DNA of 64,000 bases, taken from contig JAZREN010000028.1 of the NCBI GenBank assembly GCA_045660825.1, positions 1 through 64,000 on the forward strand. The letters run 5' to 3'. The translations under genes were made by a program, and so were the position numbers. Below are positions 26,671 through 35,756 of this stretch, piece after piece. The notes beneath the pieces are model-generated. The model was not told the origin of the DNA. It searched no databases and saw only the letters and a list, made by a program, of their open reading frames with translations. The number at the start of each line of letters is the position of its first letter. Position 1 is the first letter of the stretch. Origin of the DNA: HGM04593 sp045660825 (lineage in GTDB: Bacteria; Bacteroidota; Bacteroidia; Bacteroidales; Bacteroidaceae).

Positions 26671-27846
26671 ATGAATGATGTAAGTATAGAGTATTTCCGC
26701 GGGAGCAAGCCGGAAATCGAGAATGAGAAAAAGAGAAAGAGTGCTTTAATGTCATACTTTCCCAAAACATTGGGAACTATCGACAGAACAAAGTATATAC
26801 TTGTAGATGATGATAAACCCAAGCAAGAGGGATTAGAAGAAGCCCAAAAACACAAAAGTCCACAAACTGTTAGGATAGAAAGTTTTGAGAACAACGGGAA
26901 AACATTTAATTTTGAGAGCAGGAAAGAGAATGCTGAATATTTAAACCCAAATCATAAGAAGAAAGAAACAATTGTTCCAAAATCACCGTTTGGTTTTGAA
27001 AGCAACAATACTATAACAAACGACAACCCATTAAAACTCTCCCCATCACCCAAGGAGTTGAAAGGAGTGTATAAGAACAAACCGCAGCCAAATAGAACAA
27101 TCGGTGACAGTTTGGGGATGGAGAGTAGGAAGATTGAAAGCTATGCAGATTCTTTGAAAACTGCAAACATAAATTACAATACAAATACTGTTTCAAATAA
27201 TGCAACAGTATCCAAACCAGACAAACAACCAGGATTGTATGGATGGAAGCCCCCAAAGGACTATACCGAAGACTTGAATAAACTTAAAAAACAGCTACCA
27301 CCAATAGCAGCGAGCAAATTGAATAATTCAGGAACAGAAATTGTTGTGCTTAAGAACTTGCATAGTGTTGATGAGAATGGTGATGTTACGCCACGAATTG
27401 GAAGATACTATGCTGGTAAGAACAAAGTTTATTTAGACAGCGAGCATGTGAATGAATACACCTTGCTTTCAGAAGCGATTCACGCAGTACAGGACTATTT
27501 AGGAATGATTGGTTCTGGTAATTCTAATTTGGAATTTCAAGAACATGTAATTAAGGATTTGTATTTCAAACAACAATATACAGAAACATACGATAATAAT
27601 GAATATAAGGATTACCCAAACTACTCCACATCTACAGAGGATGAATATGACAAATTTATTACAAGTTTATTTGATGAAAACAATGTACTGGACTTAAATA
27701 AATTTTTGTCTAACATAAATAAATTCATAGTATATTTCCAAAATAATTATGAACAGAGCAATTCCTATCAAACACAAGCAGTGAAGAACTTCAACTATAA
27801 CTGGATAAAATTACTACACATTTTTGGGATTGAATACAAATATTGA
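26671..27846 (+). CDS. Module C first gene: paralogue of the module A candidate effector
   Basis: 391 residues from MNDVSIEYF. I preferred this start over MFPVIEH (26629) because it aligns end to end with module A and keeps the leader motif upstream. The frame is open further back, but that part lies over the promoter. Shared with A: EIENEKKRKSAL, SYFPKTLG, YILVDDDKPKQ, then after a variable Asn/Lys/Ser-rich linker NNSGTEIVV, LLSEAIHAVQDYLGMIG, LEFQEHVIKDLYF and FNYNWIKLLHIFGI. The HExxH-like helix again lacks the first His (Ser here). There is no signal peptide. Function is unknown; an effector role is inferred from architecture. Confidence 0.74.
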   Translation: MNDVSIEYFRGSKPEIENEKKRKSALMSYFPKTLGTIDRTKYILVDDDKPKQEGLEEAQKHKSPQTVRIESFENNGKTFNFESRKENAEYLNPNHKKKETIVPKSPFGFESNNTITNDNPLKLSPSPKELKGVYKNKPQPNRTIGDSLGMESRKIESYADSLKTANINYNTNTVSNNATVSKPDKQPGLYGWKPPKDYTEDLNKLKKQLPPIAASKLNNSGTEIVVLKNLHSVDENGDVTPRIGRYYAGKNKVYLDSEHVNEYTLLSEAIHAVQDYLGMIGSGNSNLEFQEHVIKDLYFKQQYTETYDNNEYKDYPNYSTSTEDEYDKFITSLFDENNVLDLNKFLSNINKFIVYFQNNYEQSNSYQTQAVKNFNYNWIKLLHIFGIEYKY

Positions 27847-27852
27847 TATGAT

Positions 27853-28863
27853 ATGAAACGATTTATCACAACACTTTTTGTGTTTTTTTTCGCACAGATT
27901 TCCTGTTATGCAGTGGAAGATTGCCAACCTGATAGTATAGAATCGGGATTCCGGGTATTTGGCAATGACACATTGGTTACTATAAACTATGAGAATTTTA
28001 TTTCGCGTGGTTTGGCACAGTACATAGATGATAGCCCGGTTTATTACGGTCACATAGATTATGATGTAATACATTGTGAGGGAAATGATTATATACATCG
28101 TAATATGTCAAACTTCATTCAAGACATAATTGAAGGATATGGGAAAGAACGGTGTAGAGAGATGTTTGAATTATTTTCTAAATCAGAAAAAGGCCTTAGA
28201 ATATCCATCCGTGTTAGAATTAACCTTGAGGGTAAGATTACATGTGTTAAATTTTGGTATAGCTCCGAATTGAATCCTTTTATGACATACGAGGACATCA
28301 AACGCAACACAAAAATCATTACTAACAGGAAACCGGATCCATATTTGGCCAAGTACGGAATAGAGTTGTCGCCTTGGATAACATTTCCAATTCCTGTAAC
28401 AGCGTTACAGAAACATTTGTACCAGGTTACGGACCATAAATACAATGGAAAAACCATTCGTTTTGACTACCGTCAAAATTCAATGGTCTGCGGATATGTA
28501 AAAGAGCAATGCAATGATTCTATAGTCTTCAACAGCAATGAGAGTTCAAAGAACAAATATCTTAAAGACAAGGATGTGTTGGCCGCTATCGACTCTGTGC
28601 AGAGAATTGCCTTAGAGTTTTTGAACCGTGTGAATTTCGAAGATAATAAGAACGTTGTTATTTCTCTAAATTTAAATGAAGTAGGTGAGGTGGTAGGAAC
28701 TAAATTGTTTTTTCCATTAGTCTATAAAAAAGATATTTGGGCCAAGCCTATCTTCATTATAACAAAAAAGATAAAGGAAAACATCAAGTTTACTCCTCCT
28801 GGTAAGTATGGTTGCAATGCCATAAGTATTGATGTACCGGTAAACAAGCTACAAGACAATTGA
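27853..28863 (+). CDS. Module C second gene: exported partner with two tandem domains
   Basis: 336 residues with a signal peptide (1-20, FITTLFVFFFAQISCYA). The second half (~195-336) matches the whole mature module A partner: YNGKTIRFDYRQN, EQCNDSI, GEVVGTKLFF, NIKFTPPGKYGCNAI. The first half repeats the layout more loosely (YDVIHCEGNDY, LRISIRVRINLEGKITCVKFWYS, LAKYGIELSPWITFPIPV). So A has one domain and C two. It starts 6 bases after the effector-like gene. Candidate periplasmic immunity protein; an accessory subunit is the alternative. Confidence 0.7.
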   Translation: MKRFITTLFVFFFAQISCYAVEDCQPDSIESGFRVFGNDTLVTINYENFISRGLAQYIDDSPVYYGHIDYDVIHCEGNDYIHRNMSNFIQDIIEGYGKERCREMFELFSKSEKGLRISIRVRINLEGKITCVKFWYSSELNPFMTYEDIKRNTKIITNRKPDPYLAKYGIELSPWITFPIPVTALQKHLYQVTDHKYNGKTIRFDYRQNSMVCGYVKEQCNDSIVFNSNESSKNKYLKDKDVLAAIDSVQRIALEFLNRVNFEDNKNVVISLNLNEVGEVVGTKLFFPLVYKKDIWAKPIFIITKKIKENIKFTPPGKYGCNAISIDVPVNKLQDN

Positions 28864-29198
28864 CGATTTATTAAAAACGAATAGGATAAACATACAATAA
28901 ATTCAGCAGGCGCAATCGAAAGGTTGCGCCTGCAATGCGTTTTCATTCAGTCCTAACCGGAATTTAGTTATCCTAAATGACTGTTTCCAGAATAGAGCGT
29001 AACGCAGTCATCGCCGTTAGTCATCGCCGTTTAGAAGAGCACAAAAGTAAAGTGAGAAGCCTTTACCGATAGAATATTGAAGTTACTATAAAACGGGGAG
29101 GACAAGGCTTGCGATAAGTTGCAATACCGGAGTTTACAGGTAGTAAATGAGGATTTGCAACTTATAGTATAACGCAGTCATCACCGTTTTAGAGAACT
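28864..29198. repeat. Intergenic region with terminator, short repeats and an inverted repeat
   Basis: A terminator-like stem GCAGGCGCAA / TTGCGCCTGC (28906-28933) closes module C. Then TAACGCAGTCATCGCCGTT (29000-29018), a shortened copy AGTCATCGCCGTTTA (29019-29033) and TAACGCAGTCATCACCGTT (29170-29188) bracket a ~140-base stretch. Inside is an inverted repeat, ATAAGTTGCAA (29114-29124) and TTGCAACTTAT (29155-29165). The bracketed stretch might be a small non-autonomous element or a structured RNA. I see no coding frame in it. Confidence 0.6.
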
Positions 29199-31310
29199 TC
29201 AAAGAGATTTCATAGAGAGAGAAATCCTTCTCCTCTTCAAGTCCACCTCGACAACCCTTACCATAACCTGCTGGCCAAGTTTTACCACATCGCCGGGTGA
29301 TGAGACAAACTTATCGGCAAGTTGCGAGATGTGTACAAGACCGTCCTGATGGACACCGATATTTACAAACGCGCCGAACGCTGTGATGTTTGAAACAAGA
29401 CCTGGCAGCACCATGCCTTCGCGCAAATCTTCAATCTCGTGCACATTGGGGTCGAAGGAGAATGCTTTCGCTTGTTCGCGCGGATCGAGACCGCGCTTGT
29501 TGAGTGCATCCATAATGTCGGTAAGGGTGGGAAGACCAACCTTGTCAGTTACATAGCGAGAGAGTTCCACTTTTTTGCGCAGCTCGCCATCGGCAATGAA
29601 CTGCTCGAGTGACACACCACAATCCTTTGCCATTTTAATGACAATGTTGTATGATTCGGGGTGAACGGCAGTACTGTCGAGCGGATTGTCACCGCCAACC
29701 ACGCGCAAGAAGCCCGCGGCCTGCTCAAATGCCTTGTTGCCAAGGCGGGGAACATTGAGCAGTTCCTTACGGGTGCGGAAATCACCATTGGCGGCACGGT
29801 ATTTTACAATATTCTCGGCAAGTACAGGACCAAGGCCCGAAATGTGGGTCAAAATCTGCTTTGTCGCAGTGTTCACATTCACTCCCACCTTGTTCACGCA
29901 GCTCTCCACAACCACATCGAGGCGCTGCTTGAGCTTACCTTGGTCGACACTATGCTGGTACTGTCCCACTCCAATGGAACGTGGTTCAATCTTCACAAGC
30001 TCCGAAAGCGGGTCAATGAGTCGGCGACCGATGGACACAGCTCCGCGCACAGTGACATCCTCGTCGGGGAATTCCTCACGTGCCACAGATGAAGCCGAAT
30101 AGACTGACGCACCATCTTCATTGACTGAGAACACATCGGCAGCAAGCCCCAGTGAGCGCACAAAATCCTCGGTCTCACGACCGGCTGTGCCGTTGCCAAT
30201 GGCAAAGGCTTCAATGGCATGATCCTTGACAAGCGAGGTAATTATGCGCGAGGCACCATCGCGGTCGTTCTGCGGTGGATGAGGATATATCACGGTGTGG
30301 CGCACAAGATTGCCCTGTGAATCGAGCACAACAACCTTGCAACCGGTGCGGAAACCGGGATCAATGGCAAGCACGCGTTTCTGGCCGAGCGGTGATGACA
30401 TGAGCAGCTGGCGCAGGTTCTCGGCAAAGACAGCAATGGCCTCGTCATCGGCACGTTGCTTGGCATTGCCACGTGTCTCGTTTTCTATTGATGGTGCAAG
30501 CAGGCGCTTGTAACCGTCGGCAACAGCAGCCTCCATATATTCGCGCGAAGGAGAGAAACGTTTCACAAACTGCCTGCAGAGCTGGCCGGTTACCTCCTCG
30601 CCGTCAATAGCTATCGACATTCGCAGGAATCCCTCGTCCTCACCACGCATTATTGCAAGCAGGCGGTGTGATGATATTCGTGCGATTTTCTCCTGCCACT
30701 CATAATAATCGGAATATTTTATACCATCACCCTCTTTGCCTTTTACCACTTTGGAAGAGAGTATACCGTCGCGTGCAAAGAGGCGGCGCACAGTGTTACG
30801 TGCCTTTTCGTCCTCGGAGACACGCTCGGCAATTATGTCACAGGCTCCGGCAATGGCATCGTCGGCTGTTGGCACGTCGGCACAGATGAAGGCACGCGCC
30901 TTACCTTTGACATCATTGTTCTGCTGAAGCCAAATCAGATCGGCAAGCGGTTCAAGCCCGCGTTCCTTGGCTATTGTAGCACGCGTGCGACGCTTGGGGC
31001 GATAAGGGAGGTATATATCCTCGAGTTCCACAGCATCGAAGCAGTTGTCGATGCGCTGTTTGAGTTCGGGGGTGAGTTTTCCCTGCTCCTCAATGGTGGC
31101 TACTATGGTCTGCTTGCGTTCAACAATAGCCTTGAGCTTTTCGTACATTTCCTTTATATTGCCAATGGCAACCTCGTCCATTGAGCCTGTAGCCTCCTTG
31201 CGATAGCGCGCAATGAAGGGAATTGTAGCACCGCCATCGAGCAATTCAAGTACATTCTTTACCTTTTGTGTAGCAAATCCAAGTTGCTTTGATATGATAT
31301 TCGTGAGCAT
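29199..31310 (-). CDS. tex: Tex family S1 RNA-binding transcription accessory protein
   Basis: 703 residues. I began at MLTNIISKQLGF (31310); the extra 46 codons in the open frame are not Tex-like. Domain order is the N-terminal helical region (GATIPFIARYRKEATG, ELEDIYLPYRPKRRT), the YqgF/RNase-H-like domain with VLAIDPGFRTGCKV (about 340), HhH motifs (VNTATKQILTHISGLG, LLNVPRLG) and an S1 domain (about 635-703, GMVLPGLVSNITAFGAFVNIGVHQDGLVH). It binds nucleic acid and RNA polymerase in other bacteria. It is a single gene with no obvious partners. Confidence 0.95.
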   Translation of the reverse strand: MLTNIISKQLGFATQKVKNVLELLDGGATIPFIARYRKEATGSMDEVAIGNIKEMYEKLKAIVERKQTIVATIEEQGKLTPELKQRIDNCFDAVELEDIYLPYRPKRRTRATIAKERGLEPLADLIWLQQNNDVKGKARAFICADVPTADDAIAGACDIIAERVSEDEKARNTVRRLFARDGILSSKVVKGKEGDGIKYSDYYEWQEKIARISSHRLLAIMRGEDEGFLRMSIAIDGEEVTGQLCRQFVKRFSPSREYMEAAVADGYKRLLAPSIENETRGNAKQRADDEAIAVFAENLRQLLMSSPLGQKRVLAIDPGFRTGCKVVVLDSQGNLVRHTVIYPHPPQNDRDGASRIITSLVKDHAIEAFAIGNGTAGRETEDFVRSLGLAADVFSVNEDGASVYSASSVAREEFPDEDVTVRGAVSIGRRLIDPLSELVKIEPRSIGVGQYQHSVDQGKLKQRLDVVVESCVNKVGVNVNTATKQILTHISGLGPVLAENIVKYRAANGDFRTRKELLNVPRLGNKAFEQAAGFLRVVGGDNPLDSTAVHPESYNIVIKMAKDCGVSLEQFIADGELRKKVELSRYVTDKVGLPTLTDIMDALNKRGLDPREQAKAFSFDPNVHEIEDLREGMVLPGLVSNITAFGAFVNIGVHQDGLVHISQLADKFVSSPGDVVKLGQQVMVRVVEVDLKRRRISLSMKSL

Positions 31311-31455
31311 AGTACATATTATTTTGTAGCGAAGATAATACAATGCGGACTGAAAATCATTAAAAAAACCTTTATAAATATTAACTTCATAAAATAATTT
31401 GTAATGAACAGGAAAAACATCATTGAAATATGTTCCACATTCAAACAAAAAACAC

Positions 31456-31463
31456 TATTTTTG
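31456..31463 (+). promoter_or_regulatory. -7 box of the tkt-rpiB promoter
   Basis: TATTTTTG, a perfect TAnnTTTG box, lies 83 bases before the transketolase start. Confidence 0.5.
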
Positions 31464-31545
31464 TAACAAATTACGGTAAGGTGTATTCTTGTGGCCGTAA
31501 CGACAATAAAAAGCAAACAGAAACCTACTAACGATAATAAAAGAT

Positions 31546-33558
31546 ATGAATAGCAAGCAATTGATGAACAAGGCTGCCGACAATATTCGTATATTGACAG
31601 CTGCAATGGTAGAGAAAGCAAAATCGGGTCACCCGGGCGGTGCCATGGGCGGTGCCGATTTTATCAACGTACTCTACTCTGAGTTTTTGGTACACGACCC
31701 CGAGAATCCATTGTGGGAGGGACGCGACCGTTTCTTCCTGGACCCAGGTCACATGTCTCCAATGCTCTATTCAGTGCTTGCACTCTCTGACAAATATACA
31801 ATGGACGAGCTCAAGCAGCTCCGTCAGTGGGGAAGCCCAACACCGGGTCACCCTGAAGTAAACTTCGCACGCGGTATCGAGAACACATCAGGTCCTCTTG
31901 GCCAGGGACACACCTACGCCGTGGGTGCTGCCATTGCAGCCAAGTTCCTTGAGGCACGCTTGGGTAGCGAGGTTATGGGTCACACCATCTACGCGTTCAT
32001 CTCGGACGGCGGTGTACAGGAGGAAATCTCGCAGGGCGCAGGCCGTTTGGCAGGTTACCTGAAGCTTAATAACCTCATCATGTTCTACGACGCAAACCAG
32101 ATTCAGCTCTCTACACGCTGCGACGAGGTGATGTTCGAGGACACAGCAAAGAAGTACGAGGCATGGGGTTGGAAGGTCATCACCATCGACGGTAACGACT
32201 GCGACGCAATACGCGCAGCATTGACCGAGGCTAAGGCTGAACAGGAGCGTCCTACACTCATCATCGGTAATACCGTAATGGGCAAGGGTGCACGCCGTGC
32301 CGATGGCAGCAGCTATGAGTTCGACTGCGGCACACACGGTGCACCACTCGGTGGCGACGCATACATCAACACAATCAAGAACCTTGGCGGTGACGTGGAG
32401 AACCCATTTACATTCTTCCCCGAGGTTAAGGAGATGTATGACAACCGCCTCAACGAGCTCCGCCAGATTGTTGCAGAGCGCAAGGCTGCCAAGGCATCAT
32501 GGGCAGCAGCAAACCCAGAGAAGGCACAGAAGCTCGAAGACTGGTTCAGCGGCAAGCAGCCACAGATTGACTGGGCAGCCATTGAGCAGAAGGCCGATGG
32601 CCCAACACGTAATGCATCGGCTACAGTGCTTGGCATCCTTGCCGAGAACTATGGCAACATGATATGTTCATCGGCCGACTTGAGCAACAGCGACAAGACC
32701 GATGGTTTCCTAAAGAAGACACACGCCTTCACTCCAGGCGACTTCAGCGGCGCGTTCCTGCACGCCGGTGTATCGGAGTTGACAATGGCATGTGTATGTA
32801 TCGGTATGGCATTGCACGGTGGTGTAATCGCAGCATGCGGTACATTCTTCGTTTTCAGCGACTATATGAAGCCAGCAATCCGCATGGCAGCCCTCATGGA
32901 GCTCCCAGTGAAGTTCGTATGGTCACACGACGCTTTCCGCGTTGGTGAGGACGGCCCAACACACGAGCCTGTTGAGCAGGAGGCACAGGTTCGCCTCATG
33001 GAGAAGGTGAAGAACCACAGCGGCAAAAACTCAATGCTTGTTCTGCGCCCTGCCGATGTAAACGAGGCAACACAGGCATGGAAGCTTGCAATGGAGAACG
33101 ACACTACCCCAACAGGTTTGATTTTCTCACGCCAGAACATCAACAACCTCCCAGAGGGTACACCATATGAGGAGGCATCAAAGGGTGCTTATGTAATCGC
33201 AGGCAGCGACGAGGATTACGATGTTATCCTCCTTGCATCAGGTTCTGAGGTTTCAACACTCGTTGACGGTGCAAAGCTTTTGAAGGCCGACGGCATCAAG
33301 ACACGTATTGTCTCTGTTCCATCAGAGGGCCTTTTCCGCACACAGCCCAAGGAGTATCAGGAGAGCATCCTCCCTGCAGGTGCAAAGATATTCGGCCTCA
33401 CAGCCGGTCTTCCTGTAAACCTCGAAGGTCTTGTAGGTGCAAACGGCAAGGTATGGGGCTTGCAGTCATTCGGTTTCTCGGCACCATACAAGGTACTTGA
33501 CGAGAAGCTCGGCTTCACAGCAGAAAATGTGTACAACCAGGTAAAATCAATGTTATAA
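31546..33558 (+). CDS. tkt: Transketolase
   Basis: 670 residues, full length. It moves two-carbon units between ketose and aldose phosphates in the pentose phosphate pathway, using thiamine diphosphate. Visible are KSGHPGGAMGG (about 24-34), PGHPEVNFARGIENTSGPLGQG, the ThDP motif beginning SDGGVQEEISQGAG and ending in YDANQIQLS, the central pyrimidine domain with HAGVSELTMACVCIGMALHGG, and SHDAFRVGEDGPTHEPVEQ. The stop overlaps the rpiB start by one base (TAATG), so the two are coupled. Confidence 0.98.
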   Translation: MNSKQLMNKAADNIRILTAAMVEKAKSGHPGGAMGGADFINVLYSEFLVHDPENPLWEGRDRFFLDPGHMSPMLYSVLALSDKYTMDELKQLRQWGSPTPGHPEVNFARGIENTSGPLGQGHTYAVGAAIAAKFLEARLGSEVMGHTIYAFISDGGVQEEISQGAGRLAGYLKLNNLIMFYDANQIQLSTRCDEVMFEDTAKKYEAWGWKVITIDGNDCDAIRAALTEAKAEQERPTLIIGNTVMGKGARRADGSSYEFDCGTHGAPLGGDAYINTIKNLGGDVENPFTFFPEVKEMYDNRLNELRQIVAERKAAKASWAAANPEKAQKLEDWFSGKQPQIDWAAIEQKADGPTRNASATVLGILAENYGNMICSSADLSNSDKTDGFLKKTHAFTPGDFSGAFLHAGVSELTMACVCIGMALHGGVIAACGTFFVFSDYMKPAIRMAALMELPVKFVWSHDAFRVGEDGPTHEPVEQEAQVRLMEKVKNHSGKNSMLVLRPADVNEATQAWKLAMENDTTPTGLIFSRQNINNLPEGTPYEEASKGAYVIAGSDEDYDVILLASGSEVSTLVDGAKLLKADGIKTRIVSVPSEGLFRTQPKEYQESILPAGAKIFGLTAGLPVNLEGLVGANGKVWGLQSFGFSAPYKVLDEKLGFTAENVYNQVKSML

Positions 33559-33992
33559 TGAAAAAGATAGGTTTGGCATGCGACCACGCGGGTTATCCGC
33601 TCAAGGAGCAGGTAAAGGAGTGGCTCACAGCAATGGGATATGAGTTCGTAGACTTTGGCACACACAGCACAGAAAGTTGCAACTACCCCGAGTTCGCCCA
33701 CGCACTTGCAAATGCAATTGAGAATGGCGAGTTTGAGAAAGGTATCGCTATTTGCGGTACAGGAAATGGTATCAACATGACATTGAACCACCATGCAGCA
33801 ATACGCAGCGCACTCTGCTGGATGCCAGAGATTGCTGCACTTGCCCGCCAGCACAACGATGCAAACGTAATGGTTATGCCAGGACGCTTCATTGCTACAG
33901 ACAGCGCGAAGGAGTGTGTAGAGACATTCTTGAACACCCCATTCGAAGGCGGCCGTCACCAGGCACGCATCGATGCAATCCCTGTAAAATAA
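33558..33992 (+). CDS. rpiB: Ribose-5-phosphate isomerase B
   Basis: 144 residues. It interconverts ribose-5-P and ribulose-5-P. RpiB/LacAB signature: IGLACDHAGYPLKE (D9, H10), DFGTHSTESCNYPEFA, ICGTGNGINMTLNHHAAIRSALCW with the nucleophilic-base Cys, and NVMVMPGRFIA. Being directly coupled to transketolase makes a compact non-oxidative pentose phosphate unit. Confidence 0.97.
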   Translation: MKKIGLACDHAGYPLKEQVKEWLTAMGYEFVDFGTHSTESCNYPEFAHALANAIENGEFEKGIAICGTGNGINMTLNHHAAIRSALCWMPEIAALARQHNDANVMVMPGRFIATDSAKECVETFLNTPFEGGRHQARIDAIPVK

Positions 33993-34013
33993 AACAGAAA
34001 TACCTTATAATAT

Positions 34014-34050
34014 ATATGGTGCACTCAGTTTAAGAGTGCACCATATTTTT
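34014..34050 (+). terminator. Terminator after rpiB
   Basis: ATATGGTGCACTC / GAGTGCACCATAT, a perfect 13-bp stem with a 7-base loop, followed by TTTT. Confidence 0.93.
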
Positions 34051-34163
34051 ATACCACAACTTATCATTTGTTCAATAAACGCTAAATGCAGGGTTATTTT
34101 TAAACACCAATTTTTCATTTTATACATTTTCATAGTTAAATAAAGACTTTTGTTGTCTTGCAA

Positions 34164-34190
34164 TTGCACAAACAGCATACATTTGTGCAA
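34164..34190 (+). promoter_or_regulatory. Inverted repeat overlapping the -7 box of the FadL-like gene
   Basis: TTGCACAAA (34164-34172) and TTTGTGCAA (34182-34190) are perfect inverted copies with a 9-base spacer. The -7 box TACATTTG (34178-34185) overlaps the right arm. The symmetry and place suggest a repressor operator. A terminator is unlikely because rpiB already has one and no T run follows. Confidence 0.55.
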
Positions 34191-34239
34191 CAATTCTCAA
34201 AAACAAAGATTGAGACAGTAAAAACTAATTATTATTACT

Positions 34240-35673
34240 ATGAAAAAGATTATTACAGCAATTGCATTATCATCACTTGCACTGACTTCATTCGCAGGTG
34301 GTCTTTCAACAAACACAAACCAGCACTCGGCATTTGTACGCAATCCGGCACGTTATGCATCATTGGAGACAGACGCCATCTACTTCAACCCTGCCGGTAC
34401 AGCATTCTTCAATGAAGGATGGAGGGTTTCGGCCAACTGGCAGATGGTGTGGCAAAACCGTGACATCACAAGTCATATCGACAACAAGAACTATGGCGCG
34501 AAGATTTACGTACCTGTTATGCCAAGCGCAATGGCATCATACACGACAGGCAAATGGAGCATCAGCGGTATGTTCGGCATAACAGGTGGTGGCGGTAACG
34601 CGCAGTTCAAAGAGGGATTGCCAATGTTCAACACTCTTGGAAACGGCTTCAAGGCTCTACTCCCTGCAGTAGCCGGTGCACAGGCAACGAGCGATGCCTA
34701 CTCTTCGTTTGAATCTACACAATATGTATTTGGTCTACAATTGGGTGCTGCCTACAGAATCACAGACAATTTCTCGGCATACGTGGGTGTACGTGGCAAT
34801 TACACATCAGCCAGCTACAATGGAGCTATCAGCTTTGATGCAATGAGCGCAAACGGCGCAACAACAGTTTCGCCGCTTTCACTTGACCTTGCACAGAGCG
34901 GCATATCATTCACTCCAATCATTGGCTTGGACTACAAGATAGGCAACTTCAACTTTGCTGCAAAGTACGAATTCATGGCTGTAACAAACTTAAAGAACAA
35001 GACCAACAACTTGGGTATCTTTGGCGAGAACTACAACAACGGCATTGCGTCAGCAGGCGAGGCAATAGGTACAAAAGTATACACAGCTGCATACCAGCAA
35101 GCATTGGCACAGGGTGCACCGGCAGAAATGGCGGCACAGCTTGCTGCACAGACAGCATCACAGGTAGCGGGCAGTGCCGGTAGCACACTGGGTATGCTCT
35201 CTACACTTGAAAATGGCAAGACATTGCGCAACGACACGCCAGCGCAGCTCTCATTGGCGGCATCATGGCAAGCTACATCGTGGTTGCAGGCAATGGTAAG
35301 CGGAAACTACTATTTCGACAAGGATGCAACAGTGCAGTCACTTCTTGGCGGTGCCGACAACAACATCAACCTTGCACGTAACACATACGAACTCGCAGCA
35401 GGTCTCGAGTTCAAGGTTTGCAAGAACCTTCTCTTGTCGGCAGGTGTACAGTACACAGACTTTGGCATTACAAACCAGTATACAAGTGATCTCAACTTCA
35501 ACAACGATTCGTTCATGACAGGCCTTGGCGGCAAATACAGCATAAACGAGAATTGGGACATCAACGCCGGCTTCTGCTTTGCAGTCTACAAGGAGGACAA
35601 CAACACCCTGAGAGCTGCAACATACAAGAGAGATACATATAACGCAACAATAGGCGTTGACTTCAAGTTCTGA
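34240..35673 (+). CDS. FadL/OmpP1-type outer-membrane transport porin
   Basis: 477 residues. The signal peptide is residues 1-20 (SSLALTSFAGG). The N-terminal hatch-like motif ARYASLETDAIYFNPAGTAF is characteristic of FadL (NPA...NPAG). Long amphipathic strands continue to a terminal aromatic (VDFKF), as for a 14-stranded barrel. FadL proteins pass hydrophobic compounds such as long-chain fatty acids across the outer membrane; the ligand here is unknown. An Ala/Gln-rich insertion (about 285-320, YQQALAQGAPAEMAAQLAAQ) is probably an external or periplasmic loop. Confidence 0.9.
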   Translation: MKKIITAIALSSLALTSFAGGLSTNTNQHSAFVRNPARYASLETDAIYFNPAGTAFFNEGWRVSANWQMVWQNRDITSHIDNKNYGAKIYVPVMPSAMASYTTGKWSISGMFGITGGGGNAQFKEGLPMFNTLGNGFKALLPAVAGAQATSDAYSSFESTQYVFGLQLGAAYRITDNFSAYVGVRGNYTSASYNGAISFDAMSANGATTVSPLSLDLAQSGISFTPIIGLDYKIGNFNFAAKYEFMAVTNLKNKTNNLGIFGENYNNGIASAGEAIGTKVYTAAYQQALAQGAPAEMAAQLAAQTASQVAGSAGSTLGMLSTLENGKTLRNDTPAQLSLAASWQATSWLQAMVSGNYYFDKDATVQSLLGGADNNINLARNTYELAAGLEFKVCKNLLLSAGVQYTDFGITNQYTSDLNFNNDSFMTGLGGKYSINENWDINAGFCFAVYKEDNNTLRAATYKRDTYNATIGVDFKF

Positions 35674-35693
35674 TAACGAATTCTATCCATAAC

Positions 35694-35728
35694 AAAAGAC
35701 TCACGAACCGGCGGTTCGTGAGTCTTTT
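35694..35728. terminator. Bidirectional terminator between convergent genes
   Basis: AAAAGACTCACGAACC / GGTTCGTGAGTCTTTT is a perfect 16-bp stem with a 3-base loop. It has a T run on both strands and serves the FadL-like gene (plus) and the 35757-36338 gene (minus). Confidence 0.95.
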
Positions 35729-35756
35729 ATATTGCCTGGTCTATCAAGCACTCTTT

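Noticed and set aside
31311..31448. 46-codon extension of tex
   Set aside because: Tex proteins start at the ML..IISKQL region. The added residues are Phe/Tyr-rich and come from AT-rich intergenic DNA.
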